A stretch of DNA of 64,000 bases. Source: Clostridium sp. Lineage in GTDB: Bacteria; Bacillota; Clostridia; Lachnospirales; Lachnospiraceae. The stretch covers positions 38,014-102,013 of the forward strand of contig JAMPFU010000008.1 of NCBI GenBank assembly GCA_023664385.1. The letters are read 5' to 3'. A model generated the notes under the pieces. It saw nothing but the letters and a program-made list of their open reading frames with translations. It was not told the origin of the DNA and ran no database searches. The position numbers and the translations under genes were made by a program. Positions 27,137 through 36,009 of this stretch are shown in pieces; position 1 is the stretch's first letter, and every line of letters begins with the position of its first letter.

Positions 27137-27480
27137 GTATCAGATTTATTCCTAAATGCTACAACAAAAACAACCCATGTTGAAAATGTTACAGGAAGTT
27201 ACTGGAAATATAGGTTACTGCCGCCGACATACAGATGTGGGAATGGTAGTTTTGGATAAAATAGAAGGATGTATACCAATGCTCATCTAATAAAAAGTCC
27301 GATAACGGCAAAAAAATTAGATGAAGAATGTTATGGAAATAAAATGAGACGCATACCTTGATCAGCTTATTGCTAGGAAACACAATGGTTTTGTTAAGGT
27401 TATTATGAGAAGCTGAAGAAGTGGAAAATATCATTTATAATGAACTTAGGTACTGCAAAATCCATATGAAATTTTTACCT
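27137..27480. other. intergenic stretch with gene debris
   Basis: No intact gene. A piece near 27408-27455 reads EAEEVENIIYNELR, close to the MENIIYNELVIRGY segment of the downstream ATPase, so it is probably the leftover of a second ATPase of that family. A stretch near 27215-27290 also looks formerly coding. Confidence 0.45.
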
Positions 27481-27526
27481 TATAAAATATTTTTGCCACA
27501 ATTGACAAAAATATTTTATATATAAT
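27481..27526 (+). promoter_or_regulatory. perfect inverted repeat over the ATPase promoter
   Basis: TATAAAATATTTTTG (27481-27495) and CAAAAATATTTTATA (27506-27520) are exact inverse copies with a 10-bp spacer. A plausible promoter overlaps them (TTGCCA 27493-27498, 17 bp, TTATAT 27516-27521). This looks like an operator for a dimeric regulator, though an AT-rich palindrome could also be a terminator-like hairpin. Confidence 0.55.
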
Positions 27527-27605
27527 TGATTTACAACGAAAAAAGAGTTAAACTATATTTATGAGAAAAATGCCGTATATGGCAAAAAAATCACGGAGGG
27601 CATTT

Positions 27606-28913
27606 ATGGAAGTAAAACGTGATTATTATCTGAATCAGTTAATTGAACGTAAAGATAATGGACTAATAAAGATTATTACCGGGCTCCGAAGATGTGGAAA
27701 ATCCTATCTGCTGTTTGAATTATATAAAAAACATTTGATTCAAAATGGTGTAAAAGAGGATAACATTTTGCTTCTTCCGTTAGATGATGTAGTGAATGCA
27801 CGGTATAGAAATCCGATGGAGCTTGATACTTATGTCCGTAAATTTGTGAAAGAGGAAAATCAGAGGTATTACATTTTTATTGATGAAATTCAGTTTGTTA
27901 AGGAGATTGAAAATCCATGGCTTAAGGGAACAGGCGAGACAATCGGGTTCGTCGATGTTGTTCTTGGACTTATGAAAATAAAGAATGCGGACATTTATGT
28001 GACAGGGAGTAATTCAAAAATGCTCTCATCAGATATCGTAACACAGTTTAGGGATAAAGGAGACGAGATACACCTTCATCCGCTTTGTTATTCGGAACTT
28101 GTTAGGGCATACGGAGAGGAATCAGAAAAGGTATGGAATGAGTATCTGACCTATGGTGGACTTCCACGGATATTGGCACTCAAGGACAGAAAAGCCAAGA
28201 TAGAGTATCTTAGTAATCTTTTTGAGAAGACATATATAACGGATGTTTTGGAAAGACATGAAATTAAAAATGATAAAAGCATACTTGATAATTTGGTTCG
28301 AATCGTGGCATCCTCCATTGGTGCACTTACAAATCCGAAAAAAATATCAGATACATTTGGTTCTAATCTGAACATCCAGATTAGCCAGACAACAATAAAT
28401 ACCTATCTTGATTACTTTATTGATTCGTTTATGATAGATAAGGCATTTCGTTATGATGTAAAAGGGCGGAAATATGTCGGGACACCGCTCAAATATTATT
28501 TTACAGACGTAGGGATTAGAAATGCACTGCTTGAGTTCAGGCAGCAGGAGGAAAATCATATCATGGAAAACATTATTTACAATGAACTTGTAATCAGAGG
28601 GTATAGTGTTGATGTTGGTATGGTGGAACACAGATATAGAAGCGAAGCTGGAAAGGATATTCGTGCACAGCTTGAGGTTGACTTTATTGGCAGGCTGGGT
28701 GATAGCCGGATATATGTGCAGTCAGCACTAAATGTCGATTCACCAGAGAAAAGAGAGCAGGAAATAGCCTCACTTCTTAAAATAAACAATTCCTTTAAGA
28801 AAATTGTTGTTGTAAAGGATGCCATCATACCTTGGACAGATGAAAATGGAATTTGTTATGTGGGCATAAGAGAATTTTTGTCTGGAAATTATCCGGATAT
28901 GGTAATGGTGTGA
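27606..28913 (+). CDS. AAA-type ATPase with C-terminal DUF4143 domain
   Basis: 435 aa. Walker A is ITGLRRCGKSYLL with Lys near residue 32; Walker B is YYIFIDEIQFVKEI; a sensor-like YVTGSNSKML follows; then HPLCYSELVRAYGE and YLTYGGLPRIL. The C-terminal half has LDYFIDSFMIDKAFRYDVKG, YYFTDVGIRNALLEF, MENIIYNELVIRGY and a VDFIGRLGDSRIYVQSA segment that resembles a PD-(D/E)XK-like DUF4143 core. Such ATPases are common, variable and of unknown function. GGAGG before the ATG at 27606 sets the start. It sits in a patchwork region with debris of a related gene upstream. Confidence 0.85.
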   Translation: MEVKRDYYLNQLIERKDNGLIKIITGLRRCGKSYLLFELYKKHLIQNGVKEDNILLLPLDDVVNARYRNPMELDTYVRKFVKEENQRYYIFIDEIQFVKEIENPWLKGTGETIGFVDVVLGLMKIKNADIYVTGSNSKMLSSDIVTQFRDKGDEIHLHPLCYSELVRAYGEESEKVWNEYLTYGGLPRILALKDRKAKIEYLSNLFEKTYITDVLERHEIKNDKSILDNLVRIVASSIGALTNPKKISDTFGSNLNIQISQTTINTYLDYFIDSFMIDKAFRYDVKGRKYVGTPLKYYFTDVGIRNALLEFRQQEENHIMENIIYNELVIRGYSVDVGMVEHRYRSEAGKDIRAQLEVDFIGRLGDSRIYVQSALNVDSPEKREQEIASLLKINNSFKKIVVVKDAIIPWTDENGICYVGIREFLSGNYPDMVMV

Positions 28914-28979
28914 TGGATTTTCTTCAAAAATGCAGTAATAACCAAATGCCAGTGTATGGATGTGGAATAAGGAGCCAAA

Positions 28980-29381
28980 ATGAAAACAATCAGGGTGGCT
29001 GCGGCAGTAATATGTGATTCGTTTGCCGAGAAGAAACGGATATTTGCCACAGCAAAAGGATATGGAGATTTTAAGGGACAATGGGAGTTCCCGGGTGGAA
29101 AAATTGAACAGGATGAAACACCACAGCAGGCACTAATCCGGGAAATACAGGAGGAGCTTGCGACGAAAATCAATGTAGGAGAGTTGATTGATACAATCGA
29201 ATACGATTATCCTATATTTCATTTATCCATGGATTGCTTTTGGTGCGAGGTAGTTGAGGGCGAGCTAAAGTTATTAGAAGCAGAAACGGCAAGATGGCTT
29301 ACAAAAGATGAATTATATGATGTCCCATGGCTTTCGGCAGATATGAAACTGATAGAGGAAATTGAAAAGTGTATGGGGTAA
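28980..29381 (+). CDS. NUDIX hydrolase, MutT/8-oxo-dGTP diphosphatase-like
   Basis: 133 aa. The Nudix box G-x5-E-x7-R-E-x2-E-E-x-G is nearly complete in GGKIEQDETPQQALIREIQ and EELATKI, with Ala in place of the final Gly. The N terminus (IRVAAAVICDSFAEKKRIFA) and C terminus (AETARWLTKDELYDVPWLSAD) match the MutT/CTP pyrophosphohydrolase branch, which removes oxidised nucleotides. AAGGAG precedes the ATG. It stands alone between the ATPase and the acetyltransferase. Confidence 0.88.
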   Translation: MKTIRVAAAVICDSFAEKKRIFATAKGYGDFKGQWEFPGGKIEQDETPQQALIREIQEELATKINVGELIDTIEYDYPIFHLSMDCFWCEVVEGELKLLEAETARWLTKDELYDVPWLSADMKLIEEIEKCMG

Positions 29382-29470
29382 ATATGTTAAAATTTTGTGG
29401 TAGCCAAAATATCTATACAGGGAAATGAAAAGTCAGAAAAATAAATTTTAAAGAAAGGCAAACAATAAAC

Positions 29471-30043
29471 ATGCTTACACATATAGGAACGAATACAATC
29501 GAAACAAAAAGACTGGTGCTTCGCAGGTTTGCGTACACGGATGATGACGCAATGCTGAAAAATTGGGTTGCGGATGAAAAGATACAAGCCTTGTATTCTG
29601 AGCCTGTGTATACGACAAAAAAAGAGGTAAAAGAGTTATTGGATAAATATATCAGCTCATATGAAAAAAATGATTATTATAGATGGGCAATTATTGAAAA
29701 AAATACAAATGAATGTATCGGACAGATTGCTTATTTCCTTGTTGATAGTAAAAATCATTTTGCGGAAATTGAATATTGTGTTGGGTCGGATTTTCAATGC
29801 AGAGGTTATGCGACAGAGGCTGCCAAAGAGGTTATTGCTTACGGTTTCAACAATATTAATTTGCATAAGGTTCAAATATGTACGAAAACCATAAACAAAG
29901 CATCGAAACGTGTGATTGAAAAGTGTGGTTTTACATATGAGGGAACACTAAGGGATTTTTTCTATATAGATGGTAGTTACGTGGGAAGACTTTATTTTTC
30001 TATGCTCAAGTCTGAGTATGAGGGAAATTCATCAATGGGCTAA
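29471..30043 (+). CDS. GNAT-family N-acetyltransferase (RimJ/RimL type)
   Basis: 190 aa. IETKRLVLRRFAYTDDDAML is the start typical of RimL/SpeG-like enzymes. The acetyl-CoA pyrophosphate loop appears as VGSDFQCRGYATEAAKEVI (Q-x-x-G-x-A), then the family's ASKRVIEKCGFTYEGTLRDF and a final YVGRLYFSMLKSEY. It transfers an acetyl group from acetyl-CoA to an amine on a protein or small molecule; the substrate is unknown. Confidence 0.88.
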   Translation: MLTHIGTNTIETKRLVLRRFAYTDDDAMLKNWVADEKIQALYSEPVYTTKKEVKELLDKYISSYEKNDYYRWAIIEKNTNECIGQIAYFLVDSKNHFAEIEYCVGSDFQCRGYATEAAKEVIAYGFNNINLHKVQICTKTINKASKRVIEKCGFTYEGTLRDFFYIDGSYVGRLYFSMLKSEYEGNSSMG

Positions 30044-30047
30044 AAAA

Positions 30048-30106
30048 TGTTAAAAAACTTAACAAGCTCATTGACATTGTTACGTAACATTGTTAAAATA
30101 TTTAAC
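30048..30106 (+). promoter_or_regulatory. promoter and three operator-like dyads ahead of the XRE-protease-PIN operon
   Basis: The promoter is TTGACA (30071-30076), a 17-bp spacer and TAAAAT (30094-30099). Three related dyads overlap it: TGTTAA-n5-TTAACA (30048-30064), the perfect palindrome TGTTACGTAACA (30078-30089, inside the spacer) and TGTTAA-n4-TTTAAC (30091-30106, covering the -10). This is a convincing autoregulation site for the adjacent XRE regulator. AAGGAGG follows at 30117. Confidence 0.75.
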
Positions 30107-30129
30107 GCATATTTATAAGGAGGACTGTC

Positions 30130-30474
30130 ATGAAGGAGTTTAACGCTGAGAAATTTTGTAAAGACTTAATTGCTTTACGTGGAAAAGAATCTCAGGAAAC
30201 ATTTGCTGAGAAGCTCAATATAAAAAGGTCTACCTTGTCCTTATTGGAAAATGGTAAGCAATTGCCGACAATCGATATATTGAGTCGTGTTTGTGATTTG
30301 TCTGAAAGAAAAACGGATGAGTATTTTGTTGAGTCTACAACAGATGCTTTGGTATATCTAATGGGAAGTCTTGATGAGTCTGACAAAATAAAGATTGAGG
30401 AAATGGCTGAACGTATTTGTATTAAGGAAAAATATGAATTGTTGGCTAAGAGGAGTAGTCATGTCGTCGATTGA
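30130..30474 (+). CDS. XRE-family helix-turn-helix regulator
   Basis: 114 aa. HTH at about residues 14-60: LIALRGKESQETFAEKLNI, KRSTLSLLENGKQLPTIDIL, SRVCDLSERKTDEYF. The helical C terminus (residues 75-114) probably serves for dimerisation or protein contact. The last 14 bp overlap the start of the metallopeptidase gene, so the two are translationally coupled. It probably binds the three dyads just upstream and represses the operon. Confidence 0.9.
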   Translation: MKEFNAEKFCKDLIALRGKESQETFAEKLNIKRSTLSLLENGKQLPTIDILSRVCDLSERKTDEYFVESTTDALVYLMGSLDESDKIKIEEMAERICIKEKYELLAKRSSHVVD

Positions 30475-31396
30475 TCATAATGAGCTGTTCAAGCAATATT
30501 ATCAAAATGAATATGATTTTAATACAACATCACTTTCATCGGATGAAATTATGGATATAAAGAAATTAGCACGGGAGAAAAGGGTTGATTATGCCTTGGC
30601 TCCGATGGGAACAGGTGTATTTAACTGGATTTTAAAGCAAAACAGTAATATCCGTTTTGAATTGGTTTGTTTTGATTCTGAAAAAATAGATGGTATGTTG
30701 TATATTCCAACAACAGGAAAAGAACGTGCATATATTATCCTTAATGCTAACAAGCCTTTGATTAACCAGATTTTTACGGTAGCACATGAATATTATCATT
30801 ATATAAAAGATTATCAAAGGTTTAAAGAAGCACCATATATCTGTAATTTTAATATGCTTAAGGATGTAAATGAAATGAGGGCGTGCAGGTTTGCTGCTGA
30901 GATTTTGTTACCTGAGGAAGCACTGCTGCGTGAAGTACAGGATTTTTGCCATTCAATGAATATCACAAATATGAAGACAATTGGCTTTGACTGCTTCGCA
31001 ACATTGAGTATTTTTTTGACGGTAAAATATCAGATGCCATTGAAAGCTGTGATTTACAGACTGGAGGAAGAACATTATATTGACAGTATCGGCAGGTACA
31101 TTGAGAATTATGAATTTATTAAAAAGGTATTGCAGAAGATACAGATTTTTGGAAAACGTGTAAATGAGCTTTATAGTACCGAAAATAATTATGTGCTGCC
31201 ATACAGCTCAACATATCAGGATATGGAAAAGGCTTTTTTGACTGGTAATGCCTCAAAAGAGAGTATTCTGAAAGATGCATTAAAACTGGATTTGGATATG
31301 GAGCTTATTAATGAATTTCTGACCACAGATGAAGAAGATGAAGATGAAGAAGACGATGATGAATTGTTTTCAATTATAAATACAAAGCGGGGGTAA
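30461..31396 (+). CDS. ImmA/IrrE-family metallopeptidase (COG2856-like)
   Basis: 311 aa. Zinc protease motif HEYYH at about residues 109-113 (TVAHEYYHYIKDYQRF), with the third ligand probably in the following MRACRFAAEILLPEEAL segment (E-x-x-A-x-x-F-A-A-x-x-L-P), as in ImmA/IrrE. Such proteases cleave or bind partner XRE repressors upon a signal. The C terminus is an acidic tail (TTDEEDEDEEDDDELF). AGGAG precedes the ATG, which lies within the XRE gene end. It is followed 6 bp later by the PIN-like gene. Confidence 0.87.
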   Translation: MSSIDHNELFKQYYQNEYDFNTTSLSSDEIMDIKKLAREKRVDYALAPMGTGVFNWILKQNSNIRFELVCFDSEKIDGMLYIPTTGKERAYIILNANKPLINQIFTVAHEYYHYIKDYQRFKEAPYICNFNMLKDVNEMRACRFAAEILLPEEALLREVQDFCHSMNITNMKTIGFDCFATLSIFLTVKYQMPLKAVIYRLEEEHYIDSIGRYIENYEFIKKVLQKIQIFGKRVNELYSTENNYVLPYSSTYQDMEKAFLTGNASKESILKDALKLDLDMELINEFLTTDEEDEDEEDDDELFSIINTKRG

Positions 31397-31402
31397 TTGC
31401 TT

Positions 31403-32062
31403 ATGATAACGCCACTGAAGAAAACTGCTTTGCATGATTTACTTAATAAGCCGATTTTATTTGATGCCAATATTTTTATGGTGGGTATATCGGAGCGTGC
31501 ATCTGATAAGAATTGTTCCTTTGAAAATATGAAACAATTATATATTAAGCCTTTGTTTGAGAGCTTTACGGATATTTATATTCACGAAGAAGTATACAAG
31601 GAATTAGATGATGATGCGAGAAAAATCGTAGATATTTATAAGGGTAAGAATGTTACAATTGTAGGTGAAGGTGAATTATATGGTACTGATCCGCAATATA
31701 CCACAATTTTTAACCACATAGCATGCCATGAACTGGTAAAATATGTGCGTGGAAGTACAAAGGATCGTGGTGAGGTATACAGTCTTGCTTATGCGGCTTA
31801 TAACAATATGAATTATTTTTGTTCAAAAGAGATAATGGTTGATAATATAGCTCATGAATTGGAAGTATTGAAGGATGTTGATATCATAACCTTCGATATT
31901 ATTGTTTTCTTGGCATATGTATATTATGCAAAAAAGAATGATAAGTCCTTCGTAAAAGCATTGAAGTCCATTTACAAAAAATATTGTGCTGATGTAATTA
32001 AAAGACATGGATTGCCGGCAACCCTCAGTGAGTATATTAAAGCATCTAAGGATTACTTATAA
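31403..32062 (+). CDS. PIN-like protein, putative ribonuclease toxin
   Basis: 219 aa. The start PILFDANIFMVGISE carries the D-x-N of PIN nucleases (Asp near residue 21). A later acidic residue is in IYIHEEVYKELDDDA, and a KDRGEVYSLAYAAYNN segment matches the middle D-x-G-E motif of PIN domains, followed by EIMVDNIAHELEVL. Together these residues could form the metal site of an RNase. It is the third gene of the XRE-protease-PIN operon; GGGGG lies about 10 bases before the ATG. The assignment to the PIN fold is by motif pattern only. Confidence 0.62.
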   Translation: MITPLKKTALHDLLNKPILFDANIFMVGISERASDKNCSFENMKQLYIKPLFESFTDIYIHEEVYKELDDDARKIVDIYKGKNVTIVGEGELYGTDPQYTTIFNHIACHELVKYVRGSTKDRGEVYSLAYAAYNNMNYFCSKEIMVDNIAHELEVLKDVDIITFDIIVFLAYVYYAKKNDKSFVKALKSIYKKYCADVIKRHGLPATLSEYIKASKDYL

Positions 32063-32167
32063 AATACATTTCTCATACATCCACAAGTAGCATTGATGCA
32101 AAAAACATCTTAGCATCATATCGCAATAAAGCTTCCATGATAAAACAATTATAAAATCAAAAAAGAC

Positions 32168-32204
32168 AAGTAAGTCAGATGTTCAAAAAGCATCTGGCTT
32201 ATTT
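32168..32204 (+). terminator. intrinsic terminator of the XRE-protease-PIN operon
   Basis: AAGTAAGTCAGATG and CATCTGGCTTATT pair through about 13 bp with two G-U pairs and a 9-nt loop, followed by TTTTCATTTT. It lies about 105 bp after the PIN-like gene and upstream of the next promoter. Confidence 0.75.
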
Positions 32205-32311
32205 TCATTTTATGATATTTATAATAACAATAGTATGCTATACTATAATCATATTTAAATTACATACAAATTAACGGTAGTCAGATAAGGAAATGGAGAG
32301 GGAACGATAGG

Positions 32312-35300
32312 ATGAATGATTTGATTCAAAAAATTCAAAAGGGTGCAAAAGAACATGGGGACAAAATGATTTTTATGGCTCTTGATTATGAACGGGGACA
32401 TCAGGAGGTAAATTGCGGAAAGCTGTGGGAGTGTGTCAGGGCTTATGCCGCCACGATGAAGGAACACGGCATATGTCACGGAAAAAGGGTGGTTATTTTA
32501 TGTGACAATTCTCTTGACAACATCTATATGGTGTATGCTTGTGTACTGCTGGGCGTTACGTTTACTATACTTCCTGTCCCGATTGATGAGGGAAAAATTA
32601 ACCGTTATTATTCAGTTGTTCAATCGTGTTCTCCTGATGCGGTTTTGGTACCAAAACATATTTACGGTATGCTTGGAGAACAGGCAAAGGGTCTTATGGT
32701 ACCTGATATGAAATGTATATATGACTGGGTAGAGCATGCACCGACAGAAAGTGAGCCGGAAATTTACGACACCAAGAGCGATGACATCATTTACCTGCAA
32801 TATTCGTCAGGCTCCACAAATGAGCCAAAGGGTGTTATGATTTCATATGAAAATTTAATGGCAAACTTGGCGGATTATAAGCGTCTGGTTCCGGCAGACT
32901 TACCGTGCCGTGTTTCGTGGGTGCCGTTTTTTCATAACATAGGTTTGCTGGCAGTTATTTTTAAAACGATATATGATGAAAGCTATGCATATTTAATCAA
33001 GACAACAGATTTTATCCGTAATCCGCTTTTGTGGTTAAGGGCAATTACGGAATTCAAGGCAGATATTACGGTAGGACCAAATTCTGCATATGACTTATGC
33101 ACGAAGATAGTGGATGAGGAGATGGCGAAGCAGTTCGATTTAACGTCAGTGAAAGTATTTGGTAATGGTTCGGAAATGGTTTTATCGGATACGATTGACC
33201 GATTTTGTCATTTGTTTCATGTTAAGCCTGAAACCTTTATGTTTTCATATGGGCTGGCGGAGACGGTATGTACGGCAACGGGAGGTCATGAGGGATATGA
33301 AATACGGAAGATAGATTACGATGCATACAAGAAAAATCGCTTTGTTGTGTTGTCCGGGGAGGACGCTGATAATCATATTAATAAGACGATTGTATCAAAT
33401 GGACGACCTTTAGATACCATTAAGGTTGTGATTGCAGATATGAAAAATCCGACGCAGGAAGTAACAGACAATTGCCAAATTGGTGAAATTTGTCTGCAGG
33501 GACCTGCAGTTGCCAAAGGATATTTGGGTGATATTGATGAAAATGCAAATTTTCACCACAGAATTGACAGCTATGAGGGTGAATTTTTAAGAACCGGAGA
33601 TATGGGGGTTCTGTATGAGGGTAAGTTGTATGTAACAGGGCGTATCAAGGAATTGATTATCATAAATGGGCATAATATATATCCGTCTGATGTTCAACAT
33701 ACTATTTTTAAGACGGTACGTGAGCTGGCAGGTCATGCTATCTGTGTATTTTCTTATTCCGTGGAGGGTAAGGAACGTGTCGTAATTATCATTGAGGCGG
33801 ATGCAAATGAAAATCTTGATTATGAGTTTATATCAGGGATGATTAACCATGCGGTTACAAATGCGTTTGAGGTTTCACCGTATGACATTGCGTTCGTGCA
33901 GTCGGGTTCTTTAATCCGCACGGATAACGGAAAGCTCCGTATTCACAAAATAAGACGTGCATATAAATCGGACGAGCTGAAGCTGCTGTATTCGGGACGC
34001 CACATACATGATGATTCGGATGCCGGGGAGACGGAGGAAAGTACGGATTTAATCGAGCAGGGTGTGAGAAGTCTCTTTGATAAGATATTGCACATTTCAG
34101 GTGCAGACATACACACAAGTTTTTTGGAGTTGGGTGGAAATTCCTTTGATACCTTGGAGTTAATCGTTGAACTGGAGCAAAAATTTTCCGTAAAGTTTGA
34201 TGCGAGGGAAATATTACTGAATCCCAGCGTATGCGGAATTGCGGAACAGATACGCAGCAAGATAGCGGACCACAAATTGGATTTGCCACAGACGGATTTG
34301 TATGCGGAATGTGTGCTGCCTGATGAGATTGCAGTTACAGAGGCTTACGAAAAGGAACCTTCGGAATGTTCGGTATTTTTCCTGACAGGAAGCACGGGCT
34401 TTTTAGGTGCATATTTGATTGCTTCAATTTTAAAGCGTTCCGCTGTTTCAAATGTTAAGTTATACTGTCATTGCAGGGCAAAAAGTCAGGAAAACGGCAT
34501 GGAGCGGATTAAGAAAAACATGCAGCATTACATGTGTTGGGAGGATGCATTTGAACAACATATTTATCCTGTGTTGGGCGACCTTGTTAAGCCGCATATG
34601 GGCATAGAGGAAACGCTGTACCAAAAGCTGGCAGGCGAGGTGGAGCTTGTCATCCACAATGGTGCCTTACTAAATTTCATGTTTCCATATGAGTATTTGA
34701 GAAAAACAAATGTATATGGAACGCAGGAATGTCTGCGTTTTGCATGCGGAGGCAGACCGAAATATTTTAACTATATATCATCCTTTAGTGTGTATGATAA
34801 TCCAAGCCATTTTAGAAAAACTGCCTATGAGGATGATTTGCTGGAGTCGGCTGATGGATATTTCCTCGGCTATTCCCAGACAAAATGGGTATCGGAGAAG
34901 CTCGTGGGGATAGCGAAGGAGCGTGGACTTAAGGCGTGCATATTCCGCCCTGGTGATATTACAGGCACAAAAGATACAGGCATATGGGAAATGGGCGATT
35001 TGATAAGCCGAATTTTAGTATCGGCAATTCAGACTGGAAGGATGCCGGGGGCAGATATTAAATTTTTTCTCACACCTGTAGATTATGTGGCGGATGCAAT
35101 TACTTATATTTTGGAAAATGGGGATGCATATGGCAAGGCATTTAATTTAGTCAACACAAATATTGCACCTGCAGCGGAGGTAAAGAATATAATAGAGGCG
35201 TGCGGATATCCGATAGAAATTATCCCGTACGATATATGGCAGAGGGAGCTTGTGGCATCAGATACGGAGAAAAATGCATTGAAAATACTTGCCTGCCTGT

Positions 35301-35488
35301 TTGACGGTGATGGGGGAAATGAGGACAGCATCATACGCAGATATTCCGATAATGAGGCAAGCTTCGATACAAGTAATACGGATGCATTTTTGAAGGGCTC
35401 AGACATTACATGCCCGCCTGTGGATAAGGAACTGATAAGTGCATATCTTCGATATTTTGCGGAAAAAGGATATATCGCCCGCAGGTGA
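32312..35488 (+). CDS. acyl-AMP ligase - acyl carrier - thioester reductase fusion
   Basis: 1058 aa. Domain 1 (about 1-570) is an adenylation enzyme of fatty acyl-AMP ligase type: YLQYSSGSTNEPKGVMISYE, SWVPFFHNIGLLAVIFK, LLWLRAITEFKA and GPNSAYDLC, then FLRTGDMGVLYEGKLYVTGR and IKELIIINGHNIYPSDV. Domain 2 (about 575-660) is a phosphopantetheine carrier with LELGGNSFDTLELIVEL (Ser near residue 610). Domain 3 (about 685-1050) is an NAD(P)-dependent thioester reductase: FFLTGSTGFLGAYLIAS and the YSQTKWVSEKL Tyr-Lys pair. By analogy with carboxylic acid reductases it would activate a fatty or aryl acid and release an aldehyde. The substrate and the partner phosphopantetheinyl transferase are not in view. 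It stands as a single gene. Confidence 0.88.
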   Translation: MNDLIQKIQKGAKEHGDKMIFMALDYERGHQEVNCGKLWECVRAYAATMKEHGICHGKRVVILCDNSLDNIYMVYACVLLGVTFTILPVPIDEGKINRYYSVVQSCSPDAVLVPKHIYGMLGEQAKGLMVPDMKCIYDWVEHAPTESEPEIYDTKSDDIIYLQYSSGSTNEPKGVMISYENLMANLADYKRLVPADLPCRVSWVPFFHNIGLLAVIFKTIYDESYAYLIKTTDFIRNPLLWLRAITEFKADITVGPNSAYDLCTKIVDEEMAKQFDLTSVKVFGNGSEMVLSDTIDRFCHLFHVKPETFMFSYGLAETVCTATGGHEGYEIRKIDYDAYKKNRFVVLSGEDADNHINKTIVSNGRPLDTIKVVIADMKNPTQEVTDNCQIGEICLQGPAVAKGYLGDIDENANFHHRIDSYEGEFLRTGDMGVLYEGKLYVTGRIKELIIINGHNIYPSDVQHTIFKTVRELAGHAICVFSYSVEGKERVVIIIEADANENLDYEFISGMINHAVTNAFEVSPYDIAFVQSGSLIRTDNGKLRIHKIRRAYKSDELKLLYSGRHIHDDSDAGETEESTDLIEQGVRSLFDKILHISGADIHTSFLELGGNSFDTLELIVELEQKFSVKFDAREILLNPSVCGIAEQIRSKIADHKLDLPQTDLYAECVLPDEIAVTEAYEKEPSECSVFFLTGSTGFLGAYLIASILKRSAVSNVKLYCHCRAKSQENGMERIKKNMQHYMCWEDAFEQHIYPVLGDLVKPHMGIEETLYQKLAGEVELVIHNGALLNFMFPYEYLRKTNVYGTQECLRFACGGRPKYFNYISSFSVYDNPSHFRKTAYEDDLLESADGYFLGYSQTKWVSEKLVGIAKERGLKACIFRPGDITGTKDTGIWEMGDLISRILVSAIQTGRMPGADIKFFLTPVDYVADAITYILENGDAYGKAFNLVNTNIAPAAEVKNIIEACGYPIEIIPYDIWQRELVASDTEKNALKILACLFDGDGGNEDSIIRRYSDNEASFDTSNTDAFLKGSDITCPPVDKELISAYLRYFAEKGYIARR

Positions 35489-35566
35489 TTTGTCTATATT
35501 GTGCAACTAGGTTTTGGAAGTAATGTTTTATTTAAGGCTATTAAATCTTTTTAAGGAGTGATTACA

Positions 35567-35917
35567 ATGATATTTTTAGAATACCCAAAATGTTCCACCT
35601 GCAAGAAAGCGAAAAAGTGGCTGGATGACAACAATATAACGTATACAGACCGTCATATTGTGGAAAATAATCCGTCTTACGACGAGTTAAAGAAATGGTA
35701 CAAAGCAAGCGGCTTGCCACTAAAGAAATTCTTTAATACAAGCGGTATGCTATACAAGGAAATGAAGCTTAAGGACAAGCTGGCGGACATGAGCGAGGAG
35801 GAGCAGCTGAAGCTTTTAGCCACAAACGGAATGCTCGTAAAACGTCCGATTATTGTGGATGGGGAAACCGTGATGACAGGGTTCAAGGAAACAGAGTGGG
35901 CGGAGAAGCTTAAGTAG
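35567..35917 (+). CDS. ArsC/Spx-family thioredoxin-fold protein
   Basis: 116 aa. The redox CxxC is near the N terminus in YPKCSTCKKAKKWLDDN, followed by a VENNPSYDELKKWYKASGLP helix and the conserved RPIIVDGETVMTGFKETEW (Arg-Pro) end of ArsC/YffB/Spx proteins. It is annotated in many Firmicutes as arsenate reductase family protein, but Spx-like redox regulation or glutaredoxin-like roles are equally likely; no ars genes are nearby. AAGGAG 8 bases before the ATG at 35567 chooses it over GTG 35558. Confidence 0.85.
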   Translation: MIFLEYPKCSTCKKAKKWLDDNNITYTDRHIVENNPSYDELKKWYKASGLPLKKFFNTSGMLYKEMKLKDKLADMSEEEQLKLLATNGMLVKRPIIVDGETVMTGFKETEWAEKLK

Positions 35918-36009
35918 GCTGCAAACGATTTGCGAAACATTCATGTATTAAAATTTAAAAAAATGTGGTAAGATAATAAGCAAGATAATAAGCAAGATGG
36001 GAGCATGAA

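Noticed and set aside
31216..31470. Serine-run ORF on the minus strand
   Set aside because: It is the antisense of the acidic GAA/GAT tail of the metallopeptidase gene.
34710..34913. 67-residue plus-strand ORF within the reductase domain
   Set aside because: Shifted frame of the large acyl-AMP ligase/reductase gene, which is intact.
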